Source: Embleya scabrispora | GTDB lineage: Bacteria; Actinomycetota; Actinomycetes; Streptomycetales; Streptomycetaceae | Direction: 5' to 3' | Assembly (NCBI RefSeq): GCF_002024165.1 | Contig: NZ_MWQN01000001.1 | Span: forward strand, 4,753,501-4,817,500 | DNA length: 64,000 nucleotides | Notes under the pieces: model-generated | What the model was told of the DNA's origin: nothing | The model's input: only the letters and a program-made list of their open reading frames with translations | The model's database searches: none | Position numbers and translations under genes: made by a program | Part shown: piece by piece, positions 26,117-36,707 of the stretch | How positions within the stretch are numbered: the stretch's first letter is position 1 | Layout of the letters: the number at the start of each line of letters is the position of its first letter

Positions 26117-27379
26117 ATGGACTCCCTGGCCGATCCGTACGCGCCCTTCGCCGCCCCCGACCAGCCGCCCACCCGACGGGACGTCGTCCTGCTCGGCTCC
26201 ACCGGGTCGATCGGCACCCAGACCATCGACGTGGTGCGCGCCCACCCCGAACTGTTCCGTATCGTCGGCCTGTCCGCCGGCGGCGGCCGGGTGGACGAAC
26301 TGGCCCGGCAGGCACTCGAACTCGGGGTCGAGGTGGTCGCGGTGGCCAAGGCGTCCGCCGCGCAGGACCTGCAACTGGCCTTCTACGCCGAGGCGCAGCG
26401 CCGCGGCTACGCCAAGGGGCAGTACAGGCTGCCGCGCATCCTGGCCGGCCCCACCGCCGCCACCGAACTCGCCGAACATCCGTGCGACGTGGTGCTCAAC
26501 GGCATCACCGGCTCGATCGGCCTGGCCCCCACCCTGGCCGCGCTGACCGCCGGCCGCACCCTCGCGCTGGCCAACAAGGAGTCGCTGATCGTCGGCGGCC
26601 CGCTGGTCAAGGCGATCGCCAAGCCCGGCCAGATCGTCCCGGTCGACTCCGAGCACTCCGCGCTGATCCAGGCGCTCCGCGGCGGCCGGGCCGATCAGGT
26701 CAGGCGGCTCGTGGTCACCGCCAGCGGCGGCCCGTTCCGCGGTCGCACCCGCGCCGACCTGGTCGACGTCACCCCCGCGCAGGCCGCGGCGCACCCCACC
26801 TGGGACATGGGCCCGGTGATCACGATCAACTCGGCGACCCTGGTCAACAAGGGGCTGGAGGTGATCGAGGCGCACCTGCTCTACGACATCCCCTTCGACC
26901 GGATCGACGTGGTGGTCCACCCGCAGTCGATCGTGCACTCGATGGTGGAGTTCACCGACGGCTCGACGCTGGCCCAGGCATCCCCGCCCGACATGCGGCT
27001 GCCGATCGCGCTCGGCCTGTCCTGGCCCGACCGGGTGCCCGACGCGGCGGCCGGCTGCGACTGGACCAAGGCGGCCACGTGGGAGTTCTTCCCGCTCGAC
27101 AACGAGGCCTTCCCGGCGGTCGAACTCGCCTGCACCGCCGGCCGCGCCGGCGGCACCGCGCCCGCGGTGTTCAACGCGGCCAATGAAGAGTGTGTGGACG
27201 CGTTCGTCGCGGGACACCTGGGGTTCAACGGCATCACCGACACGGTCGCCGCCGTGCTGAGCGAGCATGATGTACGTGGGGACGGCAACCGGTTGACACT
27301 GGAGGACGTCCTCGACGCGGAGGACTGGGCGCGCCGACGGGCACGCGAGATCATCGCCCACGGAGGAGAACCCCGTTGA
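26117..27379 (+). CDS. dxr: 1-deoxy-D-xylulose-5-phosphate reductoisomerase
   Basis: 420 residues, slightly longer than usual because of a ~20-residue N-terminal extension. NADPH motif GSTGSIG (27-33), [20 protein letters not shown] and [10 protein letters not shown] identify Dxr, the second enzyme of the MEP isoprenoid pathway, which makes 2-C-methyl-D-erythritol 4-phosphate. The start ATG at 26117 has a weak ribosome-binding site. Its TGA overlaps the TTG start of rseP. The MEP gene ispG follows two genes later, so this is an isoprenoid/membrane-protease cluster. Confidence 0.96.
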   Translation: MDSLADPYAPFAAPDQPPTRRDVVLLGSTGSIGTQTIDVVRAHPELFRIVGLSAGGGRVDELARQALELGVEVVAVAKASAAQDLQLAFYAEAQRRGYAKGQYRLPRILAGPTAATELAEHPCDVVLNGITGSIGLAPTLAALTAGRTLALANKESLIVGGPLVKAIAKPGQIVPVDSEHSALIQALRGGRADQVRRLVVTASGGPFRGRTRADLVDVTPAQAAAHPTWDMGPVITINSATLVNKGLEVIEAHLLYDIPFDRIDVVVHPQSIVHSMVEFTDGSTLAQASPPDMRLPIALGLSWPDRVPDAAAGCDWTKAATWEFFPLDNEAFPAVELACTAGRAGGTAPAVFNAANEECVDAFVAGHLGFNGITDTVAAVLSEHDVRGDGNRLTLEDVLDAEDWARRRAREIIAHGGEPR

Positions 27380-28677
27380 CCCTGTTCATGACGATCCTCG
27401 GCATCGTCGTCTTTGTCGTGGGCCTGCTGTTCTCCATCGCCTGGCACGAGGCGGGCCACCTGATCACCGGCAAGATGTTCGGTGTCCGGGTGCCGCAGTA
27501 CATGGTCGGCTTCGGCCGGACGTTGTGGTCGAAGAAGATCGGTGAGACCGAATACGGCCTCAAGGCGATCCCGGCCGGTGGCTACTGCCGGCTGATCGGG
27601 ATGTTCCCGCCTGACGCGTCGGGCAAGGTCCAGGCCCGCAGCACCTCGCCGTGGCGCAGCATGATCGAGGACGCCCGGGAGGCGTCCTACGAGGAGGTCG
27701 GTCCCGGCGACGAGGACCGCATGTTCTACCAGCGCAAGCCGTGGCAGCGCACGATCATCATGCTCGCCGGCCCGTTCATGAACCTGATCCTGGCCATCGG
27801 GCTGCTCGCGGTGTACCTGATGGGCTTCGGGATCAACAAGACCACCTCCACGGTGAGCACCGTCTCCGAGTGTGTGGTCAGCGCCGACGCGAAGACCGAC
27901 AAGTGCCCCGCGGACGCGAAGCCGGCACCCGGCAAGGCGGCGGGTCTGCTGCCGGGCGACCGCATCGTGTCGTTCAACGGACAAAAGATCGGCGACTACG
28001 AAAAGCTCCAGGGTCTGATCCGCAAGTCGTCCGGCGAGGTCACCCTGGTGGTCGACCGCAAGGGGCAGAAGCTCACCCTCAAGCCGGTGCTCGAACAGAA
28101 CAAGATGATCAAGCTCGACGGCGACGGGCGGGCCGTGCCCAACCAGTACACCACCACCGGTTTCCTGGGCATCAGCCCCGCGACCGGGATCCAGCGCCAG
28201 AGCGCGGCCGAGTCCGTCGAATTCACGAGCGACATCGTCAAGAACGCCTTCCACGGCCTGCTGCGCATCCCGCAGAAGGTCCCCGCCCTGTGGGGCGCGG
28301 CCTTCCAGGGCGACGAGCGCGACCAGGACTCCCCGGTCGGCGTGGTCGGCGCGGCCCGGGTCGGCGGCGAGGTCGCCGCGCTGGACGTACCGCCGTCCCA
28401 GCGGGTCGGCCTGATGATCTTCATCATCGCCGGCTTCAACGTGTCGCTGTTCCTGTTCAACATGCTGCCGCTGCTCCCGCTCGACGGCGGTCACGTGGTC
28501 GGCGCGTGGTGGGAGTCGATCCGTCGCCGGATCGCGAGCCTGCGCAAGCGGCCGGACCCGGGCCCGTTCGACGTGGCCAGGCTGATGCCGGTCGCCTACG
28601 TCGTGGCCTCGATCTTCATCGCCTTCACCGTCCTGGTGTTGATCGCCGACCTGATCAACCCCGTGAAGGTGACCTAG
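27376..28677 (+). CDS. rseP: Site-2-type membrane metalloprotease (RseP family)
   Basis: 433 residues of peptidase family M50. The zinc-binding HEAGH is at 24-28 in the first helix; a PDZ-like region lies in the middle ([20 protein letters not shown]), and the second active-site motif [12 protein letters not shown] is near residue 370. Such enzymes cut anti-sigma factors or signal-peptide remnants within the membrane. The TTG start at 27376 overlaps the dxr stop (TTGA) with GGAGGA upstream; an ATG at 27388 is the alternative. The target anti-sigma factor is not in the window. Confidence 0.92.
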   Translation: MTLFMTILGIVVFVVGLLFSIAWHEAGHLITGKMFGVRVPQYMVGFGRTLWSKKIGETEYGLKAIPAGGYCRLIGMFPPDASGKVQARSTSPWRSMIEDAREASYEEVGPGDEDRMFYQRKPWQRTIIMLAGPFMNLILAIGLLAVYLMGFGINKTTSTVSTVSECVVSADAKTDKCPADAKPAPGKAAGLLPGDRIVSFNGQKIGDYEKLQGLIRKSSGEVTLVVDRKGQKLTLKPVLEQNKMIKLDGDGRAVPNQYTTTGFLGISPATGIQRQSAAESVEFTSDIVKNAFHGLLRIPQKVPALWGAAFQGDERDQDSPVGVVGAARVGGEVAALDVPPSQRVGLMIFIIAGFNVSLFLFNMLPLLPLDGGHVVGAWWESIRRRIASLRKRPDPGPFDVARLMPVAYVVASIFIAFTVLVLIADLINPVKVT

Positions 28678-28686
28678 CGTCGAAAA

Positions 28687-28763
28687 CGCGCCCGTACTCC
28701 GCCCTGCCGGCCCACCGTGTGTCGATCAGGCAACAGCTGGGACGGCACAGGGGTACGGGCGCG
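28687..28763 (+). repeat. Long-range inverted repeat between rseP and ispG
   Basis: CGCGCCCGTAC (28687-28697) and GTACGGGCGCG (28753-28763) are perfectly complementary around a 55-base loop. It could be a weak terminator or a leader fold; the long loop makes the terminator idea doubtful. Confidence 0.4.
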
Positions 28764-28834
28764 TCCGTACCGCGGGAGGGTGGCGTAGCGTTGACGACGA
28801 CCTACCCCGCCGAACCCACGGGACTCAAGCGAAC

Positions 28835-29992
<1,158 letters not shown>

Positions 29993-30069
29993 GTCGGCCG
30001 CCGGGCGGGCCGTCGCCGGGGCGGATTTCGGCCGGCGTTCGATCCGGAGTGGCGGACTCGATCCGGCCG

Positions 30070-30186
30070 GATCCACGCGGATCCACGCCGATCGGGACCG
30101 GTCACCCTGATCCATGCGGGTCCACGCTGATCGGGCCTGGTCACCCTGATCCATCCGGGTCCACCTTGATCCGGCCGGTCCACTTC
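30070..30186 (+). repeat. Three tandem 39-bp repeats downstream of ispG
   Basis: Units at 30070-30108, 30109-30147 and 30148-30186 each start GATCC, contain TCCAC near base 12 and GATC near base 21. Units 1 and 2 differ at only a few bases; unit 3 is more diverged. More degenerate GATCCGG copies lie on both sides (about 30035-30220). The period is a multiple of three, yet no likely gene reads through it. The rest of the 338-bp spacer holds only a perfect inverted repeat (30275-30302). Confidence 0.8.
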
Positions 30187-30274
30187 GGTCCACCCCGGTT
30201 CGAGCCCGACCGGATCAATCGGCTCGCCCACGCGAGTGACAAATCGTTGATGCGCCCCGACCCCAGGTAATCGA

Positions 30275-30302
30275 CCCCGATCATCGAGACACATGATCGG
30301 GG
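30275..30302. promoter_or_regulatory. 10-8-10 inverted repeat before the first secreted peptidase gene
   Basis: CCCCGATCAT (30275-30284) and ATGATCGGGG (30293-30302) are a perfect pair around 8 bases, ending 28 bp before the GTG at 30331. It could be an operator or a terminator for ispG. No T-run follows, and it would lie inside the leader of the peptidase mRNA. Confidence 0.45.
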
Positions 30303-30330
30303 CGTCGCCCCCGGGGGAGGGGCGTCGCGC

Positions 30331-31779
30331 GTGGGACGCATCGTCGTGGCCGTGATGGCCATCGCCGCCATGATCGCGGGCACCGCCGCGGGACCCGCGC
30401 CCGGTCCCGACGCGGCGCACCCGGCCGTCGGGAGCAGGCCCGGCGTCGTGTGGGGCGGCTGCCCCGACGACGTCGCCGAACCCGGACTGCGCTGCGGCAC
30501 CCTGACCGTCCCGGTCGACCACGCGCGCCCCGACGGGCCCACCACGACGCTGGGTCTGTCGCTCGCGGCGGCCGGCGGGGGGCGGGCCCGGCGCGGCACG
30601 ATCGTGGTCAACCCCGGCGGACCGGGCGGCGGCGGGATATGGCCGGCCGGGTCGGTCCGCCGCGCCCTGCCCGAACCGGTACGGCAGAGCTACGACATCG
30701 TCGGCGTCGACCCCCGCGGCAACTACCACAGCGACCCGATCTCGTGCGTCGACGCGAGCTTCGACCGGGCGCCGCGGCCCGACCCGGTGCCCGCCACGGC
30801 GCGGGACGAGGAACGGCTGGTCGAGCGCGCCCGCACCTATGCCCGCGGCTGCGCCGAGCGCGCCGGCGACCTCCTCCCGCACCTGGGCACCCTGGAGAAC
30901 GCCCGCGACCTGGACCTGGTCCGCGCCGCGCTCGGCCGGCCGAAACTCTCCTTCATCGGCTGGTCCTACGGCACCTACCTGGGCGCGGTCTACGGACAGT
31001 TGTTCCCCGAGCGGGTCGACCGGATGATTCTGGACAGCATCGTCGACCCGCGCCCCGACCAGGTCTGGTACGGCTCCAACCTGCGTCAGGACATCGCCTT
31101 CCAGGGCCGTTGGCGCGACTTCCTCGACACCTCCGGCGCCGACCTGGACCCGATCTTCACGCGCGTGCTCGCCGCCGCCCGGACCCGTGCCCTCGCCGAC
31201 GTGGTCGGCCCGGCCGAGCTCTACGACCTCGCCACGCGCACCCTGTACAACTCGCGGAGCTGGCCCGGCTTCGCCGACGCTCTGCGCGCCTGGGACCGCG
31301 GCGACCCGGCCCCGCTGACCGCGCTGTACACGCCGCCCACCGCGCAGGACGCCAACGGCACCGCGATCTACACCGCCGTCGAGTGCCACGACGGGCCGTG
31401 GCCGGGCGACTGGGCGGTGTGGGACCGCGACGCGCGCGCCGTGGACGCCGCCGCCCCGCTCACCGCCTGGCCCAACACCTGGCTGAACGCGCCCTGTGCG
31501 TTCTGGCCGGTGCCGGCCCGGACCCCGATGCGCATCGACGGCCACGACCTGCCGCCGGTGCTGCTCGTCCAGGGCACCCGCGATCCGGCGACCCCGCCCG
31601 CCGGGGCGAACGCGCTGCACGACGCGCTGCCCTCTTCGCACCTGATCACCGTGCCCGGCGAAGGCGACCACGGGATCCTCGCGTTCCAGCCCAACGACTG
31701 CGTTCTGGCCGCCGCCGCGGCATACCTGACCGACGGCACGCTCCCGGCGGGCCGCGACACCACCTGTGAGGAATCGTGA
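30331..31779 (+). CDS. Secreted alpha/beta-hydrolase, tripeptidyl aminopeptidase-like
   Basis: 482 residues with an N-terminal signal peptide (hydrophobic 4-20). The nucleophile is Ser212 in GWSYGTYLGAVYGQLFP. VNPGGPGGGG forms the oxyanion region, and the C-terminal lid domain supplies the Asp (VQGTRDPATPP) and the His (GEGDHGI). This is the peptidase S33-type layout of Streptomyces tripeptidyl aminopeptidases (SlpD/SlpE-like). The GTG at 30331 lies 10 bases after GGGGGAGG. Its stop overlaps the start of a paralogous gene, so the two are co-expressed. Confidence 0.85.
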   Translation: MGRIVVAVMAIAAMIAGTAAGPAPGPDAAHPAVGSRPGVVWGGCPDDVAEPGLRCGTLTVPVDHARPDGPTTTLGLSLAAAGGGRARRGTIVVNPGGPGGGGIWPAGSVRRALPEPVRQSYDIVGVDPRGNYHSDPISCVDASFDRAPRPDPVPATARDEERLVERARTYARGCAERAGDLLPHLGTLENARDLDLVRAALGRPKLSFIGWSYGTYLGAVYGQLFPERVDRMILDSIVDPRPDQVWYGSNLRQDIAFQGRWRDFLDTSGADLDPIFTRVLAAARTRALADVVGPAELYDLATRTLYNSRSWPGFADALRAWDRGDPAPLTALYTPPTAQDANGTAIYTAVECHDGPWPGDWAVWDRDARAVDAAAPLTAWPNTWLNAPCAFWPVPARTPMRIDGHDLPPVLLVQGTRDPATPPAGANALHDALPSSHLITVPGEGDHGILAFQPNDCVLAAAAAYLTDGTLPAGRDTTCEES

Positions 31780-33272
31780 CCCGCGCCGTCCGCGCCCTCC
31801 TCGCCGGCGCGCTCACCGCCGCCGTGCTCACCGCCGCCCCCGCACCGGCCCGCGCGAGCACCGAGCCGATCGCGTGGGGCGACTGCCCGACGGGCACCGC
31901 GCCGGGCGAACGCTGCGGCAGCATCGGCGCGCCGCTCGATCACACCCGCCCCGACGGCGCCCGGATCCGGGTCGGCGTCTCGCGGGTGCCGGCCACCGGG
32001 AGTCGGGCCGAATACCAGGGCGTCCTGGTGGTCAACTTCGGCGGCCCCGGCGCCTCCTCCGTCGGCTCGATGGCCGCGCTGGCCGGCGGCCTGCCCGAGC
32101 GGCTGCGCCGGGCCTACGACCTGATCGGCTTCGACCTGCGCGGGCGCGGCACCAGCACGCGGGTCACCTGCACCGACCCGGTCACCTTCGGCCGAGCGCC
32201 CAGGCCCGATCCGGCCGTGCCCGCCGGTCGCGCCGCGCACCTGGCCGCGACCCGCGCGTTCGCCGACGGCTGCCGGGCCTCCGCGCCCGACCTGCTGCCG
32301 CACCTGACCACCCGCGACATCGCCCGCGACCTCGACCTGGTCCGGGCCGCGTTCGGCGCGGAGCGGCTGAGCATCCTGGGCTACTCGTACGGGAGTTACC
32401 TGGGCGCGGTGTACGGGCAACTGTTCCCGCGGCGGGTGCACCGGATGCTCCTGGACAGCGTGGTGGACCCGACCGAGGTCTGGTACGGGACCGGCTTCCT
32501 CCAGGCCCGCGCCTTCTCCGCACGTCAGCGCGACTGGGCGGGCTGGGCCGCCGACCGCGACGACCGCTACCACCTGGGCACGAGCGCGGCCCGGGTGCTG
32601 GCGACCTGGGACGTGCTGCGCGCCCGCCTGGTGGCGCGGCCCGCCGACGGCGTCTTCGGCGGCGTCGAACTCGACCAGTTCACCATCGGCTCGCTCTACA
32701 CCGACCGGGACTGGCCCAGGCTGGCCGGCGCGCTCGCCGACTACGCCTCCGGCGACCCGGCGGCGCTGGTCAAGTCCCGGCGGGCGGCGACCGGCGAGGA
32801 GGTCAACTTCGAGTCGGTGTTCCAGACCGTCTCCTGCGCGGACGCCCCCTTCCCGGCCGACGAGCGGGTCTTCGAGGCGGACATGGTCCGACTCCGGGCC
32901 CGCTACGGCGCGCTCGGCGCCGCGATCGCCTCGCCCGGGGCGTGCCTGTACCTGCAGACCAACACCGCGCCGCCGACCCGGATCGACGGGGCCGGCCTGC
33001 CCGGCGTGCTGCTGATCCAGTCCGTCGGCGACCCGGCCACGCCCTACGAGGGGGCGCTGCGCATGCACGAGGCGCTGCCCTCCTCGCGGCTGCTGACCGT
33101 GCGCGGCAACGGCAACCACGGGCACTACCTCGTCGACGGCCCGTGCGTGGACGACCGGGCCACGGGGTACCTCGTCGACGGGACCCTGCCCGCGCACGAC
33201 ATCGAGTGCGACGCCGCCGCGTCGGAGGGGCCCGTGACGCGCCGACCGGGGGTGCCGAGGCTGCCGCGCTGA
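31776..33272 (+). CDS. Secreted alpha/beta-hydrolase, paralogue of the previous gene
   Basis: 498 residues, same fold and order as its neighbour: signal peptide (about 1-27, ending APAPARA), VVNFGGPGAS, nucleophile Ser204 in GYSYGSYLGAVYGQLFP, DPATPYEGA for the Asp and GNGNHGHYL for the His. The GTG at 31776 overlaps the upstream TGA by 4 bp. The shared gene order and the matching nucleophile segment indicate a tandem duplication. Both probably trim peptides outside the cell. Confidence 0.85.
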   Translation: MTRAVRALLAGALTAAVLTAAPAPARASTEPIAWGDCPTGTAPGERCGSIGAPLDHTRPDGARIRVGVSRVPATGSRAEYQGVLVVNFGGPGASSVGSMAALAGGLPERLRRAYDLIGFDLRGRGTSTRVTCTDPVTFGRAPRPDPAVPAGRAAHLAATRAFADGCRASAPDLLPHLTTRDIARDLDLVRAAFGAERLSILGYSYGSYLGAVYGQLFPRRVHRMLLDSVVDPTEVWYGTGFLQARAFSARQRDWAGWAADRDDRYHLGTSAARVLATWDVLRARLVARPADGVFGGVELDQFTIGSLYTDRDWPRLAGALADYASGDPAALVKSRRAATGEEVNFESVFQTVSCADAPFPADERVFEADMVRLRARYGALGAAIASPGACLYLQTNTAPPTRIDGAGLPGVLLIQSVGDPATPYEGALRMHEALPSSRLLTVRGNGNHGHYLVDGPCVDDRATGYLVDGTLPAHDIECDAAASEGPVTRRPGVPRLPR

Positions 33273-33374
33273 CCCGCCCGCCGATCCCCCTGCCTCCCGG
33301 GCGGCACATACGGCCCGGACCTGCATAGGGTGGTGCCGCACCAACCGGCATTTCCCCAAGGTCCGCCCGATGGC

Positions 33375-34232
33375 ATGGTGAGGCACGTGCTGAGCTCGGT
33401 TTCCACCAAGGTCCTGGACGGGACCGACCTGTCCGCCGTCCAGGCGCTGCTCGACCGCGACCCGGTCACCAACGTCTTCGTCGCGTCCCGGGTCCGGCTC
33501 GCCGGTGTCGATCCGTGGCGCCTGGGCGGCGAGCTATGGGGCTACTACGAGGGCGGCCTGCTCACCTCGCTGTGCTACGCGGGGGCGAACCTGGTCCCCG
33601 TCGAGGCCGGGCCCGACGCCATACGCTCCTTCGCCGAACGTGCCCGGCGCCAGGGCCGGCGCTGCTCGTCGATCGTCGGCCCCGCCGAGGCGGCGGCCGG
33701 TCTGTGGCGGCTGCTCGAACCCGCCTGGGGGCCCGCCCGCGACGTACGCCCGGTGCAGCCGCTGATGGTCGCCGGGCGGCCCTCGGCCGAGGTGCCCGCG
33801 GATCCGCTGGTGCGCCGGGTGCGGCCGGACGAGCTGGATCTGGTGATGCCCGCGTGCGTGTCGATGTTCACCGAGGAGGTCGGAGTCTCGCCCCTGATCG
33901 GCGACGGTGGCACGCTGTATCGCGCACGGGTGTCCGAACTCATCGCCGGCGGCCGTGCGTTCGCCCGGATCGAGGACGGCAGGGTGGTGTTCAAAGCGGA
34001 GATCGGCGCGGTCACCCGGCACGCGTGCCAGATCCAGGGTGTGTGGGTGGCCCCGGAGCGGCGCGGCGAGGGGCTGTCCGAGATCGGCATGGCGGCGGTC
34101 CTGCGGCACGCGCTCGCCGAGGTCGCACCGGTGGCCAGCCTGTACGTGAACAGCTACAACGGCCCCGCCCGCGCCGCCTATCGGCGGGTCGGCTTCGCCG
34201 AGACCGGCGCCTTCATGAGTGTGTTGTTCTGA
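33375..34232 (+). CDS. GNAT N-acetyltransferase with N-terminal DUF4081-like domain
   Basis: About 285 residues. The N-terminal half (DRDPVTNVFVASRVRLAGVD, then GGELWGYYEGGLLTSLCYAG) looks like the DUF4081 module found in actinobacterial acetyltransferases. The C-terminal half has the acetyl-CoA region (QGVWVAPERRGEGLSEIGMA) and ends NGPARAAYRRVGFAETG. The target is unknown. The start is uncertain: ATG 33375, GTG 33378 and GTG 33387 are all possible; GTG 33387 would match the length of relatives I recall. A second acetyltransferase gene follows on the same strand. Confidence 0.8.
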   Translation: MVRHVLSSVSTKVLDGTDLSAVQALLDRDPVTNVFVASRVRLAGVDPWRLGGELWGYYEGGLLTSLCYAGANLVPVEAGPDAIRSFAERARRQGRRCSSIVGPAEAAAGLWRLLEPAWGPARDVRPVQPLMVAGRPSAEVPADPLVRRVRPDELDLVMPACVSMFTEEVGVSPLIGDGGTLYRARVSELIAGGRAFARIEDGRVVFKAEIGAVTRHACQIQGVWVAPERRGEGLSEIGMAAVLRHALAEVAPVASLYVNSYNGPARAAYRRVGFAETGAFMSVLF

Positions 34233-34248
34233 TGGAGTGCGTGTGCTG

Positions 34249-34776
34249 ATGGAGTGGACGTGCCGGGTCGTCGACCTCGCCGCGTACGCGGACGAGGCGG
34301 TCGAGGTACAGGCCCACGCGTTCGGGCTCGCCGACGACGAGATCGCGGTCCGGCAGCGGATAATGCGCCGCCACGCGACCTTCGCCGGGGTGCGCTCGCT
34401 CGGCGCGTTCGACGGCGCCGGTCGCCTGGTCGGCTTCGGCTACGGCTATCCCAACCTCACCGACCAGTGGTGGAGCCTGGTGATCGAGCCGCACCTGGCC
34501 CGGGAGGGCCACCGGTCCTGGCTGGACGAGTCGTTCGTGGTCGGCGAGTTGCACGTGTTGCCGCGCTGGCAGGGGCACGGCATCGGCCGCACCCTGATCG
34601 GCCTGCTGTGCCGGGGCCAGGACCGCTCGCACATCCTGCTCTCCGCGATCGACGAGCAGACCCCGGCGCGCCGGCTCTATCGCGGGCTGGGCTTCGTCGA
34701 CCTGGCCCGCCCGGTGCTGTTCCCGGGCAACAACCGGCCCTACACCGTGATGGGCGCGATCCTGCCCTTCGCGTGA
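34249..34776 (+). CDS. GNAT N-acetyltransferase
   Basis: 175 residues of the GNAT fold: acetyl-CoA site VLPRWQGHGIGRTLIGLL and the end motif TPARRLYRGLGFVDL. ATG 34249 is used; GTG 34243 (behind GGAG) and GTG 34219 are alternatives. It directly follows the DUF4081-type acetyltransferase and probably shares its transcript. Substrate unknown; this type often acts on small amines or antibiotics. Confidence 0.8.
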   Translation: MEWTCRVVDLAAYADEAVEVQAHAFGLADDEIAVRQRIMRRHATFAGVRSLGAFDGAGRLVGFGYGYPNLTDQWWSLVIEPHLAREGHRSWLDESFVVGELHVLPRWQGHGIGRTLIGLLCRGQDRSHILLSAIDEQTPARRLYRGLGFVDLARPVLFPGNNRPYTVMGAILPFA

Positions 34777-34840
34777 CGTCGCCGAGCCCGATCCCGCCGA
34801 GCCCGACCGTGCCGCCGCGCGCCGGTCGCGGGGGTGCGGC

Positions 34841-35758
34841 TCAGGACAGCCACTCCGCGACCGACAGCAGGTCCTCGCCCGCCGGGTCGTCCACCGACAG
34901 GCACCACAGACCCAGCGCCAACGCCTGCACCAGCGCCCACCCGCGCACCCGCTCGGGGTCCAGGTCCAGCGCGTTCGCCAACCACGTCACCCGCCGCCGC
35001 ACCAGCGCCTGCGGCCGCGGCTCGGCGACCACCGTGGCCATCCGGTCCCGGACCAGCGGGCCCAGGTCGAAGGCCCGCTCGCCGAGCATCGGCCGCGGAT
35101 CGATCGCCAGCCACTTCGCCCGAGTGCCCGCGAGCACGTTGCCGTGGTGGCAGTCGGTGTGCAGGACCACGACCTCCGGCTGCGACGCGGCCAGATCGGC
35201 GCACAGCGCCACCGCCTCGTCGACCAGCGCCCTCGGGCAGGGCCCGGCCAGGTCCGCGTAGCGCTGCGGGATCGATTCGCCCCAGTGCCCGGCCCGCTCC
35301 GCGACCGGCTCGATCGGGCAGTCGGCGGGCGGGGCCACCCACAACCGGCGGATCACCTCCGCGGCCTCCAGCATCGCCCGATCCTCGGCCAACGAGCGCA
35401 GCGAGACGTCCGGTTGCAGCCGCTCCAACAGCAGCGCGCCGCGTGCCGGATCCGCCTCCAGCAACCGCACCGCGCCGGCGCCGTCCCACAGCGCGAGCGC
35501 GGTCGGCTCGTGTGCGGTGTAGCGATCCACGAAGCCCAGCTTGAGCGTGGCCGGCGTGTCGTCCGCCCGGCGGACCAGGAAGGTCAGGCTCAGCGCGCCG
35601 CCGGGAATGATCGGCCGCTCCACGGTCAACTCCCAGCGTGCCGCGTACTCCGCGACCGCCTCCGGCAGCCCCGCGAGCCACGCCCGCGCGGCCTCCTCGC
35701 CGCACCAGCGCAGCGCGGTCCGCGTCAGTCGTTCCGGTACCTCGACCCGATCGTTCAC
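34841..35758 (-). CDS. Aminoglycoside/hydroxyurea phosphotransferase, APH(6)-like
   Basis: 305 residues. The Brenner motif reads VVLHTDCHHGNVLAG (His, Asp and Asn of the active site), followed by KWLAIDPRPMLGE with the metal-binding Asp. LKLGFVDRYTAHEPTALALW and LLLERLQPDVSLRSL match the APH(6)/hydroxyurea kinase family, which includes streptomycin 6-kinase. Whether it gives resistance is unknown; such genes are common as housekeeping relatives. The GTG at 35758 overlaps the stop of the DUF4439 gene, and GGGGGG lies upstream. Confidence 0.82.
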   Translation of the reverse strand: MNDRVEVPERLTRTALRWCGEEAARAWLAGLPEAVAEYAARWELTVERPIIPGGALSLTFLVRRADDTPATLKLGFVDRYTAHEPTALALWDGAGAVRLLEADPARGALLLERLQPDVSLRSLAEDRAMLEAAEVIRRLWVAPPADCPIEPVAERAGHWGESIPQRYADLAGPCPRALVDEAVALCADLAASQPEVVVLHTDCHHGNVLAGTRAKWLAIDPRPMLGERAFDLGPLVRDRMATVVAEPRPQALVRRRVTWLANALDLDPERVRGWALVQALALGLWCLSVDDPAGEDLLSVAEWLS

Positions 35759-36240
35759 GTGCGGCCCCCCGCCGTCGCCGTCCCCGAACCACCCTCCTCG
35801 GGCAACCCCGGGAAGGGCGTACTCGCCCCCCGCCAGCGCACCCCCCACACCGCGGCCTCGCGCAACCAGCCCGCCGCCTCCGCCCGCAGCGGTGAGCCGG
35901 CCGCGGCCACCAGCGCGCCGAGGTGCAGCGCGACCCCGTCCTCCAGGTACACCGCGAGCCGGGTCGCGTCCGCCGGCGTGGCCACCGGGAAGGGCACCGT
36001 GTACGCGGGCGCCGCCGGCGGCGCGGTCGCACCCCGATCGGCGATCAGCCGGGTGATCGTGTCCCGCCGGGCGCGATGCGCGTCCAGCGCGGTCCGTGCC
36101 TGGGCCCGGGCGGCGCCGGTCAGCCGCCCGCCCGCGACGCCGTATCCGTAGACCGCCGCGTGCTCCGCGTCCAGCGCGTCGCGCAGCGCCCTCACCTCGA
36201 CGGCGGCGGCCCCCGACGGGGCCGGACGCGGCGTACTCAC
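35755..36240 (-). CDS. Ferritin-like DUF4439 protein
   Basis: 161 residues. ALRDALDAEHAAVYGYGVAGGRL and ARTALDAHRARRDTITRLI form a helical hairpin like ferritin-like domains, with Glu/His residues in likely metal positions; VAYLEDGVALHLG-type helices follow. I recognise this as the DUF4439 family, usually next to a lipoprotein gene, as here. Function unknown. The GTG at 36240 overlaps the stop of the upstream lipoprotein gene (GTGA), so the three minus-strand genes form one translationally coupled unit. Confidence 0.75.
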   Translation of the reverse strand: MSTPRPAPSGAAAVEVRALRDALDAEHAAVYGYGVAGGRLTGAARAQARTALDAHRARRDTITRLIADRGATAPPAAPAYTVPFPVATPADATRLAVYLEDGVALHLGALVAAAGSPLRAEAAGWLREAAVWGVRWRGASTPFPGLPEEGGSGTATAGGRT

Positions 36241-36707
36241 GATGCGCTCCGAAGCAGTTGGGCGTGTCCCGCCAGACACGCCGAGGTGGCCGCCAGTCGG
36301 CGGGCGAGATCGGGGGAGACCCGGTCCAGGTCGACGAGGCGCTCGTCCGAGGCCTGCTGCGCCCGGTCGGCGATCGAGGCGGTCGCCGCGGCGAGGTCGT
36401 CGGGCGCGGCCCCGGGAGGTGGCGCGGAGTGTGTCGCGCGACCGGCGAAGGCGGTCAGGTGTTGCCGCAACTCGACCGCCAGCGGCCGGATCCGCTCGGC
36501 CAACGGGGCGTGTCGCGCGGCCACCGCGTCATAGTGCGCCAGCAGCGCCCCGGTCGCCGTGTACGCCCGCTCCCGCGCCGCGTCGTCGGCCTTGCGCCGC
36601 CCCTGGTCCGAACCCCCGCCGTCGTCGCAACCGGCGACCGCGGCGGCGATCGTCGCCGCGGTCACGGCGCCGAGGACGGCCCGTCGCGTCGGCCCCGCGT
36701 CGCGCAT
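36237..36707 (-). CDS. Small lipoprotein, possibly Tat-exported
   Basis: 156 residues. Begins MRDAGPTRRAVLGAVTA, with a twin Arg followed by a hydrophobic stretch and the lipobox VAGC (Cys27). The mature part is a helical bundle rich in Ala, Asp and Arg without known catalytic residues. The ATG at 36707 has AGGAG 9 bases upstream. First gene of a three-gene operon with DUF4439 and an APH(6)-like kinase, divergent from rimP. Possibly the membrane partner of the DUF4439 protein; inferred from the overlapping genes. Confidence 0.78.
   Translation of the reverse strand: MRDAGPTRRAVLGAVTAATIAAAVAGCDDGGGSDQGRRKADDAARERAYTATGALLAHYDAVAARHAPLAERIRPLAVELRQHLTAFAGRATHSAPPPGAAPDDLAAATASIADRAQQASDERLVDLDRVSPDLARRLAATSACLAGHAQLLRSAS

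Noticed and set aside
30070-30186. 39-bp repeats as a CRISPR array
   Set aside because: Units are directly adjacent with no unique spacers, and no cas genes are present.
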